DNA of 38,947 nucleotides from an uncultured Muribaculaceae bacterium (GTDB lineage: Bacteria; Bacteroidota; Bacteroidia; Bacteroidales; Muribaculaceae), in assembly GCA_944321865.1 (NCBI GenBank), contig CALUMZ010000018.1:1-38947 (forward strand). Reading direction: 5' to 3'. Below the pieces are notes generated by a model that ran no database searches, was not told the DNA's origin, and worked only from the letters and a program-made list of their open reading frames with translations. Shown piece by piece: positions 33,321 to 38,947 of the stretch. Position 1 is the stretch's first letter; each line of letters begins with the position of its first letter. Position numbers and translations under genes: made by a program.

Positions 33321-34346
33321 CTACCTCAACATCTCGCTTACCGATGCCGTCAAATTAAACATAAAAGTAGTGCCGCCTATATGCGGTTGGGCAAATGCCA
33401 CTCCCAACCCCATGGATTTCACCTTCAGCCCGGCACCGACCGAGAATCCCGAAAGGAAATTGCGTGCGTATGTAGTCATGTCGGTGCGGGTCTTATAATT
33501 ATACCCCAATGAAATATATAATTTCTCGGATGGCACAAGTTCAACCCCGAAAATCAAGTGCCTGAACAAGTTGCTCATGAATGCGTCATGCTCCTCGAGC
33601 TCCTGCGTGCCACTGTTGTCATCGGTGCTATAATACGGCAGGCTCCACTTGTTAAGATTATATGCCGTTATCGAAAACCGCAACGGAGAGTCGCCCAACG
33701 ACTTTGCAAATCCCACTTGAATATCCCAAGGAAGACGGTCGTAATTCTCATTAAAACGTTTCACCTGCCCGCCAAGGTTCTTAAGGACTATCGAAAACGA
33801 CAAGTCCTTGTCGGGATTGTAATAATTAATCCCAAGGTCGGCACAGATAGCCAACGCCTTGTATATCTCATAGCTCGAATGCACAAATTTCAGCGTAATG
33901 CCGCCGCGCAACTTGTCGGTTATGTCATGGGCGTATGTGCCCGAGAAAACCATATCCGAAGGCTTAAACGACGAGCCGGTGCTATTGCCTTGCACATCAT
34001 ATCCATCTATGCTGCCGTATCCGAAATACTGTATGCCCACAGCCCACGCCGCACGCTCACCGGCCGGAGCCGCAAACCGCGCCCCCATGAAATTGCTGCC
34101 GCCAAGATAGCGCATGTAATTGAGCCCGGCCTGCATTTCATACTCAGGCCCGAGCAATCCCGGGTTCTGCTCCACGAGATTCACATCATCGTCGATAATA
34201 GTAATATTGGTGCCGCCGAGCGCATATACATGCGACGACACCGGCACATTCAAGAACTCATAAGCCGTAGTCCCGTCTTGTGCCATGACCGCCAACGCAC
34301 AGCATACAGTGCACGCTAATATTGTAATATGGCGCTTAAAAATCAT
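33321..34346 (-). CDS. porQ: Type IX secretion system protein PorQ
   Basis: A 341-residue outer-membrane beta-barrel of the PorV/PorQ family. The signal peptide ends in VMAQ, then YEFLNVPVSSHVYALGGTNI and VEQNPGLL give the conserved family opening, and barrel strands run to the C-terminus. PorQ works with other Por proteins in attaching T9SS cargo to the surface. A possible promoter (TATCTTTA near 34352-34359) lies upstream. The nucleotidyltransferase gene follows after 8 bases. Family assignment is good; the exact role of PorQ is less defined than that of PorV. Confidence 0.85.
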   Translation of the reverse strand: MIFKRHITILACTVCCALAVMAQDGTTAYEFLNVPVSSHVYALGGTNITIIDDDVNLVEQNPGLLGPEYEMQAGLNYMRYLGGSNFMGARFAAPAGERAAWAVGIQYFGYGSIDGYDVQGNSTGSSFKPSDMVFSGTYAHDITDKLRGGITLKFVHSSYEIYKALAICADLGINYYNPDKDLSFSIVLKNLGGQVKRFNENYDRLPWDIQVGFAKSLGDSPLRFSITAYNLNKWSLPYYSTDDNSGTQELEEHDAFMSNLFRHLIFGVELVPSEKLYISLGYNYKTRTDMTTYARNFLSGFSVGAGLKVKSMGLGVAFAQPHIGGTTFMFNLTASVSEMLR

Positions 34347-34438
34347 TCTTATATATAAAGATACCTATTGCATAAAACGTAATAAAAGAATAATTAGTGT
34401 GCAGCAATCCTAAAAAACGACCCCACCGTTTCAATAAA

Positions 34439-34473
34439 CCCAAATCGGTCATTAGATTTTATGACCGTTTGGG
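34439..34473. other. Hairpin in the divergent gap between porQ and the TonB-like gene
   Basis: CCCAAATCGGTCAT (34439-34452) pairs with ATGACCGTTTGGG (34461-34473) with one bulged base and an 8-base loop. No T run follows and neither neighbour points into it, so it is not an obvious terminator. The rest of 34347-34656 contains no gene that I can see. Confidence 0.6.
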
Positions 34474-34656
34474 AATAAATTACACCCGCACTTGTCTACG
34501 TAGCTACCCGGCACCACCATTTTTATGCCACAGTCCCCGACATTTTTTCCACAGGCCGCCAGTTTTAATTTTATTCAACAAAATGGCAGTCGGGCAAAGC
34601 GTTTGCAAAAAAATTTCTAAACATTATTAACCAATACCAAATAGCCTATGCCATAA

Positions 34657-34688
34657 TTTGATTTCTCCACGTCAAGCAACTATATTTG
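34657..34688 (+). promoter_or_regulatory. Promoter of the TonB-like / RecD-like genes
   Basis: TTTG (34657-34660) and TATATTTG (34681-34688), spaced by 20 bases. It places transcription near 34695, so the gene starts at 34758 and not at the upstream ATG at 34686. The leader holds an inverted repeat, GTTTGCAT (34701-34708) / ATGCAAAC (34725-34732). Confidence 0.78.
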
Positions 34689-34757
34689 CCACCGAAAAAC
34701 GTTTGCATACAAGCAAATGCAACAATGCAAACATCCTCGAAAAGCCACACAGCAATT

Positions 34758-35204
34758 ATGAATCGAAATCTACAATACTTGCTTATTTCACTCACTCTGC
34801 TCATTGCCTGCACAAGCGGCGACGCCGCGGCACAAGTGAGCCGCGTCTCCACGGCCAACCCCATGACAGGCAAGCCCTACGAGAAAGTATATGATTATGA
34901 TTTCGTAGACGAAAAGCCGCAATTCCCGGGAGGCAATTGCGAATTGTTCAATTTCATCAACGAAACACGCGAATATCCATACGAAGCCTACAAGAACAAA
35001 ATCGAAGGCCGCGTATTGTGCACATTTATTGTTAATCCCGATGGCAGCATCAGCAACATTTCGGTATTGCGCAGTGCCGGGAATGAACGGCTCGACCGCG
35101 AAGCAATGCGGGTAATAAGCATGATGCCCAAATGGGAATGTGGCAAAATGAGCCACAAGCCGGTGGCCGTGAGGTGCTACCTGCCCATCGCCTTCTTTTT
35201 ATAA
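34758..35204 (+). CDS. Small lipoprotein with a TonB C-terminal domain
   Basis: A 148-residue protein: signal helix and lipobox LIAC, then a Bacteroidetes-type TonB C-terminal domain. That domain begins PQFPGGNCELFNFI and continues through GRVLCTFIVNPDGSISNISV to MPKWECGK. Classical TonB has a cytoplasmic-membrane anchor and a proline-rich spacer, both missing here, so it may be a stand-alone lipid-anchored relative rather than an energy transducer. The helicase gene begins 4 bases after its stop. Confidence 0.82.
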   Translation: MNRNLQYLLISLTLLIACTSGDAAAQVSRVSTANPMTGKPYEKVYDYDFVDEKPQFPGGNCELFNFINETREYPYEAYKNKIEGRVLCTFIVNPDGSISNISVLRSAGNERLDREAMRVISMMPKWECGKMSHKPVAVRCYLPIAFFL

Positions 35205-35208
35205 GGAA

Positions 35209-36672
35209 ATGCCATCACAAGGACACTTGCCCGCCGGTGCAGACGGAGAACTGGAATTTGCTGCGACGCTGCTACAACTTCTCGACTATGACCCAAACGA
35301 TGAGCAAAACGAGCTAATAGCCGGTTTTGCACGCTTCTGCGTGTCATGTACCGGCAACAGCCTGCTGCTGCTTAACGGATATGCGGGAACCGGCAAAACC
35401 TCTATCACAGGGGCCTTGGTAAAGACACTTTCACACTTTGGCATGAAAGCGATGCTGCTTGCCCCCACGGGCAGGGCTGCAAAGGTGTTTTCGGAATATG
35501 CCGGTCACCCGGCCTACACCATACACCGTAAAATATACCGCCAACACAGTTACAGCCCCGAAGATTATGGAGGCTTCAACATTGCCGAGAACAAGCACAC
35601 CGACACCATTTTCATCGTCGACGAGGCTTCCATGATAGCCAATGCCACATCGGTCGCCGATGGAGCAATCTTTGGCACAGGCAGACTGCTCGACGACCTC
35701 ATACACTACGTTTACAGCGGCACCGGGTGCCGATTGATAATGCTCGGCGACAGCGCACAGTTGCCGCCGGTAGGACTCGACGAGAGCCCGGCACTGAATC
35801 CGCAAGTACTCGAATCCTACGGTCTGCAAGTGATGCCATTCACCTTGCACCATGTAGCCCGGCAACGCGAAAGTTCGGGAATACTGGAGAATGCCACCAT
35901 GCTCAGGAAAGCCATTGAATCATACGGCAACACACGCGACCTCGAGCCACCGGTGCTGCACCTGCAGGGATACGACGACATTCGGGCCATATCGAGCGAA
36001 TACCTGACCGACATGCTCGACAGCAGCTACAGCAGGCTCGGGACACGAGGCACAACCCTCATAACCCGTTCCAACAAACGTGCGGCACTGTTTAACCTCG
36101 GCATACGCAACAGCATTTTATATTACGAGGAGGAATTGGTGGCAGGCGACCTGCTTATGGTTGCAAAAAACAATTACTTGTGGAGCGAAAATTATGAAGG
36201 GCTCGAATTCATTGCCAACGGTGAAATGGCACGCGTGGTGCGTGTGCGCGGTGCCGAAGAACACCTGCACGGACTGAGGTTTGCCACGCTCGACCTCGAA
36301 CTGCCCGACCAAGAAATAGAACTCGAGGCCAAAGCCGTCATCGATGCCCTGCACAGCGAGACAGCCGCACTATCCCGACAACAAAGCGAAATGCTTTACA
36401 CAGGAGCCATGGCACAACTCTCGGGCGACAAGCGCACCCGCTACCGTGCATTAAAAAAAGACCCCTACTACAATGCTTTACAAGTAAAATACGGATATGC
36501 CATCACGTGCCACAAGGCTCAAGGCGGCCAATGGGACGAAGTTTACATCGACATGGGCGGCATTCCCGAAGAAGCATTCACCGACATTCAATTCTACCGT
36601 TGGTTATACACTGCCATAACTCGTGCACGCACTCGCGTTTTCCTCATCAATTCACCGCTGCAATTTTGCTGA
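35209..36672 (+). CDS. RecD/Dda-like superfamily 1 helicase
   Basis: A 487-residue ATP-dependent DNA helicase of the RecD2/Dda (SF1B) type. Walker A is GYAGTGKT (57-64); LLAPTGRAAKVFSEY is motif Ia, IVDEAS (136-141) is motif II and LGDSAQLPPV (179-188) is motif III. The C-terminal UvrD-like domain carries ITCHKAQGGQWDEVYID and YTAITRARTRVFL. It lacks RecB/RecC partners, as is usual for this Bacteroidales family. A 4-base gap to the TonB-like gene implies a shared transcript with an unrelated envelope protein. The substrate in the cell (repair or replication) is unknown. Confidence 0.9.
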   Translation: MPSQGHLPAGADGELEFAATLLQLLDYDPNDEQNELIAGFARFCVSCTGNSLLLLNGYAGTGKTSITGALVKTLSHFGMKAMLLAPTGRAAKVFSEYAGHPAYTIHRKIYRQHSYSPEDYGGFNIAENKHTDTIFIVDEASMIANATSVADGAIFGTGRLLDDLIHYVYSGTGCRLIMLGDSAQLPPVGLDESPALNPQVLESYGLQVMPFTLHHVARQRESSGILENATMLRKAIESYGNTRDLEPPVLHLQGYDDIRAISSEYLTDMLDSSYSRLGTRGTTLITRSNKRAALFNLGIRNSILYYEEELVAGDLLMVAKNNYLWSENYEGLEFIANGEMARVVRVRGAEEHLHGLRFATLDLELPDQEIELEAKAVIDALHSETAALSRQQSEMLYTGAMAQLSGDKRTRYRALKKDPYYNALQVKYGYAITCHKAQGGQWDEVYIDMGGIPEEAFTDIQFYRWLYTAITRARTRVFLINSPLQFC

Positions 36673-36704
36673 CAACGCCCACACACATTCGCTTGCGGCG
36701 CGTT

Positions 36705-36866
36705 TCATTTATGAATGCCGGTCGCCAAGGTTGAAGAAAACACAGGAATACCTACCGACTCGCTCGTTATATGGTTTTCTATCAACTGCGAAACGCCGAA
36801 GTAAGCAACTGCTATCAATGCAGTAACTCCCAGAATAATTCCTATGGCCTTGATTTTTCTTTTCAT
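36705..36866 (-). CDS. Small single-pass membrane protein
   Basis: A 53-residue reading frame beginning MKRKIKAIGIILGVTALIAV, a positively charged N-terminus followed by one membrane helix, then a short polar tail. The frame extends upstream to an ATG at 36905, but the KRK-helix start is more natural. No family is recognised. It lies 113 bases downstream of the next minus-strand gene and may be part of that transcript. Chance cannot be ruled out for so short a frame. Confidence 0.45.
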   Translation of the reverse strand: MKRKIKAIGIILGVTALIAVAYFGVSQLIENHITSESVGIPVFSSTLATGIHK

Positions 36867-36979
36867 AGTTTTTTCATTTTTTGTACATGGTATATATATA
36901 CACACATGGTTATGTCACATTGTATTATTGTAACGCAGTCATACCCCCGTTTATTGTGTGGGCACATTACATTTTGCCA

Positions 36980-37480
36980 TTATTTTGCATATCCGGTGAC
37001 AATAACCTTTGAATTGCCTCGCCACGGCAACGACCTCCGGTATTCTTTATAAGAAAGCGTGACATGCCTGCCGGTCGACTGCAATCGCATAATATCACGT
37101 GCAACCGAATCGTCTTCGACCGAAAACACAAATTCCCGCGATCGCATATACATCGTATCGGCAAGCCACTCATCGGTAATCATAATCCCCTCGAAAGTCT
37201 TGAAAATAAACCCTTCCTGACGCACTTGCACAATCACGCCTCGCTGCTGCGCCTCGCTGACGTATGGCACGAAAAACACAAACACTCCCCACACCGCAAC
37301 AAACAATACAAGGAATGCCACCACCCATGCCATTACCCGGCGCAGACCATTGTCGGGCTTGTCGATTATTTGCTTTTGCAGCTTTTTTGCTTCAATCTGT
37401 TCGGGAGTCTCCTCTATCTCGGCAGGTTTTTCTTCTTCCTCTTCCCCGTCGAAATAATCGTTATACTCATCTTTCGACAT
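36980..37480 (-). CDS. Membrane-anchored hypothetical protein
   Basis: A 166-residue protein: a very acidic cytoplasmic N-terminus (DYFDGEEEEEKPAEIEETPE), one membrane helix (about 48-72, AWVVAFLVLFVAVWGVFVFF) and a beta-rich periplasmic part (RGVIVQVRQEGFIFKTFEG onward). I recognise it only as a Bacteroidales hypothetical protein. It starts 31 bases after the flippase-like membrane protein gene, so they are probably co-transcribed and may act together. Confidence 0.8.
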   Translation of the reverse strand: MSKDEYNDYFDGEEEEEKPAEIEETPEQIEAKKLQKQIIDKPDNGLRRVMAWVVAFLVLFVAVWGVFVFFVPYVSEAQQRGVIVQVRQEGFIFKTFEGIMITDEWLADTMYMRSREFVFSVEDDSVARDIMRLQSTGRHVTLSYKEYRRSLPWRGNSKVIVTGYAK

Positions 37481-37511
37481 AATTACGTGCCTTCTCTCCT
37501 TTATAATCTGT

Positions 37512-38576
37512 TTATAATTTCATGCTGTTGCCACTTGTGCGCACAAGCACTTTTCCCTTCTTGATTCGGCGGCGGTCGATAGCCATGTAAGCAAACGAGT
37601 ATATGCCCAACACAATAAGCAACATGGTCTGAACGCCCCACACGAGCATTGCAAACGCCGACGCCTGCGGATCGAAATTGGCCGGGTCAAAGCTGCCAAT
37701 TCCATATAATGACAAACCAAAGATTATTGCCACGTGCCAAGAACCGAGGCCGCCATTAGTGGGAATACCCATACCGATACTACTCAGGACAAACAATACC
37801 AAAGTGGCTTTTAAACCTATCGCACCGGTAAACGTAAATGCAAAAGTTGCTATATACAATTGCAAGAAATAACACCCCCAAATCAGTATCGTGTACCCGA
37901 GGAACTGCCATTTCCCATTCATGCGTCCTATTGCCGAAAAACCTTCCCACAAGTTAGCAACCATCTGCTTGATTCTCACTATGAAACGATTCTCGGTATT
38001 GCTTGTAAACAGCCACACGACCACAGCAATACATGCAACCACCGCACACCACACCCACGGAGATGTGAGCAGGTTCCACAACCCATCTTTAACCTGCGGA
38101 TAAGTGTCAAGGAACGAATAAAACGCACCCCGCGCTATAAAGAATGTAAATATTGTGAGTATAAGCACCGTTACCGTATCGGTAAGCCTGTCGGCAACCA
38201 TCGAGCCAAGCACGGCCGTAAACGACGCCTTCTGCCTGTTGGCAATATAACCTGTGCGCCACACTTCGCCCAAGCGCGGGAAAATAAGGTTCACGGCATA
38301 CGTACCGAAAATGGAATTTATCAGAGCGCTCAAGGGTGCATCCACATTGATTGCCCGCAATTGCAATCTCCACCTGCAAGCCCTGAAGATATGGCTGAAA
38401 ATACTTACCACTATCACCGGAACAAACCACCAGTAATTGACACTCTCGCGCAACACACTGCGCATTTGCTCCATATCCACATTATTATACAAAAAATAAA
38501 ACAAACCCACACCTATTGCTATTGAGATGGCATATTTCAGTGAGTCTGAAATTATTTTCTTCACTTGCTGTTGCAT
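37512..38576 (-). CDS. Flippase-like membrane protein (lysylphosphatidylglycerol synthase TM / UPF0104 family)
   Basis: A 354-residue protein with about eight membrane helices. Characteristic elements are FSHIFRACRWRLQLRAI, the NLIFPRLGEVWRTGYIANRQ segment, GSMVADRLTDT and GIGMPTNGG-like GMGIPTNGGLGSWH. The family covers the membrane part of MprF and stand-alone lipid or isoprenoid transporters; no lysyl-transferase domain is attached here, so lysinylation is not implied. The start is the ATG at 38576, because the longer frame starts with a TTG at 38588. The promoter at 38714-38744 gives a leader of about 130 bases. Confidence 0.83.
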   Translation of the reverse strand: MQQQVKKIISDSLKYAISIAIGVGLFYFLYNNVDMEQMRSVLRESVNYWWFVPVIVVSIFSHIFRACRWRLQLRAINVDAPLSALINSIFGTYAVNLIFPRLGEVWRTGYIANRQKASFTAVLGSMVADRLTDTVTVLILTIFTFFIARGAFYSFLDTYPQVKDGLWNLLTSPWVWCAVVACIAVVVWLFTSNTENRFIVRIKQMVANLWEGFSAIGRMNGKWQFLGYTILIWGCYFLQLYIATFAFTFTGAIGLKATLVLFVLSSIGMGIPTNGGLGSWHVAIIFGLSLYGIGSFDPANFDPQASAFAMLVWGVQTMLLIVLGIYSFAYMAIDRRRIKKGKVLVRTSGNSMKL

Positions 38577-38672
38577 GTAAAATTTCAAAAAAAGTCAGTA
38601 TTCTTACAAGTTATCATGTCCTGCCGGCACATCGTTAGCAGTCCATGCAATCTTGATTTTATGCATCTTTGC

Positions 38673-38703
38673 TTGTTTTTCTGTCGGCAGTGCATTACCT
38701 TTG
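38673..38703 (+). promoter_or_regulatory. Rightward promoter-like sequence
   Basis: TTG (38673-38675) and TACCTTTG (38696-38703), spaced by 20 bases, pointing away from the flippase-like gene. Any gene it serves would lie beyond the window, past the tandem repeats. Confidence 0.4.
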
Positions 38704-38713
38704 TATGGTTTTG

Positions 38714-38744
38714 CAAAGATAGTGCAAGGTGAGCGCAGAACAAA
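38714..38744 (-). promoter_or_regulatory. Promoter of the flippase-like gene cluster
   Basis: TTTG (38741-38744) and TATCTTTG (38714-38721) on the minus strand are spaced by 19 bases. It is the gene-proximal member of the tandem promoter-bearing repeat that continues to the window end; in the two distal units the -7 box reads TATCTTTT. Confidence 0.72.
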
Positions 38745-38947
38745 ACAAATTTATTTGTTTTTTATGCCGAGCCGAAGCCTGTCTTATCAAAAGATAGTGA
38801 AAGTCGAGTGCAAAACAAAAAAGGGGCTTGCACATTTTTTTGTTTTGCCGAGACGCATCCTATCTTATCAAAAGATAGTGCAAGGTGAGCGCAGAACAAA
38901 ACAAATTTATTTGTTTTTTATGCCGAGCCGAAGCCTGTCTTATCAAA
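38716..38947 (-). repeat. Three tandem promoter-bearing repeat units (75, 81 and 76+ bases)
   Basis: Units start at 38716, 38791 and 38872. The first and third are essentially identical, while the middle one is a diverged relative with the same ends. On the minus strand each reads from GATAAGA(C/T)AGG through CTCGGCA to a TTTTG...CACTATCTTT promoter. The array runs off the window. The gap 38577-38713 otherwise shows no gene. Confidence 0.85.

Noticed and set aside
37512..38576. Full MprF lysyl-phosphatidylglycerol synthase
   Set aside because: Only the membrane flippase-like part is present; there is no C-terminal aminoacyl-transfer domain.
1..38947. tRNA or rRNA genes, known riboswitch classes
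   Set aside because: I scanned the non-coding stretches for cloverleaf-like ends (CCA, TTCRA) and riboswitch-like leaders and saw none; a covariance-model search would be needed to exclude them fully.

Overview
The window looks like a chromosomal segment of a Bacteroidales bacterium, possibly Muribaculaceae-like; the family-level placement is inference. Several genes are preceded by the Bacteroidetes-type promoter (TTTG or TTG, 19-20 bases, then TAnnTTTG) and Shine-Dalgarno sequences are generally absent. Two proteins resemble type IX secretion components (PorQ and a PorE-like lipoprotein). HisB is the bifunctional form, and a spermidine-pathway carboxyspermidine dehydrogenase and a PMCA-type calcium ATPase are present. 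There are no rRNA or tRNA genes, no CRISPR array, no prophage and no complete insertion sequence.

Layout. 1-491: non-coding, an inverted-repeat element, a REP palindrome and a G tract. 492-3613 (minus): calcium ATPase behind an XRE regulator. 3614-4203: repeat mosaic. 4204-5400 (minus): carboxyspermidine dehydrogenase. 5496-6413: XerD-like recombinase, ending tail-to-tail on a porin gene (6410-7468, minus). 7593-9883: POT peptide transporter and a broken RhuM-Fic gene. 10164-12421: pepT-ruvB. 12427-14290: an inserted module of a YhcG-type nuclease and a REP-associated tyrosine transposase (RAYT). 14291-17801: polysaccharide flippase and PorE-like OmpA lipoprotein. 17806-19268 (minus): DMT transporter and SPOR lipoprotein. 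19967-21586 (minus): AAA-DUF4435 protein. 21720-26084 (minus): hisG-hisD-hisC-hisB. 26550-28809: def-ettA. 29042-31423: hybrid histidine kinase. 31443-32245: a GxxExxY gene inside long inverted repeats. 32257-34346 (minus): porQ and a CBS-nucleotidyltransferase. 34758-36672: TonB-like lipoprotein and a RecD-like helicase. 36705-38576 (minus): small membrane protein, anchored hypothetical protein and a flippase-like membrane protein.

How it fits together. Most of the window is housekeeping: histidine synthesis, translation (def, ettA), repair (ruvB, RecD-like), peptide uptake and trimming (POT, PepT), and the cell envelope. The accessory interest lies in four things. The his operon has a complete-looking attenuator: promoter, leader peptide with four clustered His codons, and terminator. 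The RAYT gene carries two copies of its likely target palindrome inside its own reading frame, and the module holding it is bounded by a 28-base duplication of the start of the flippase gene. A lone GxxExxY gene sits in a large hairpin-capable cassette. A dispersed repeat about 75-80 bases long carries a ready-made promoter and occurs upstream of several unrelated genes.
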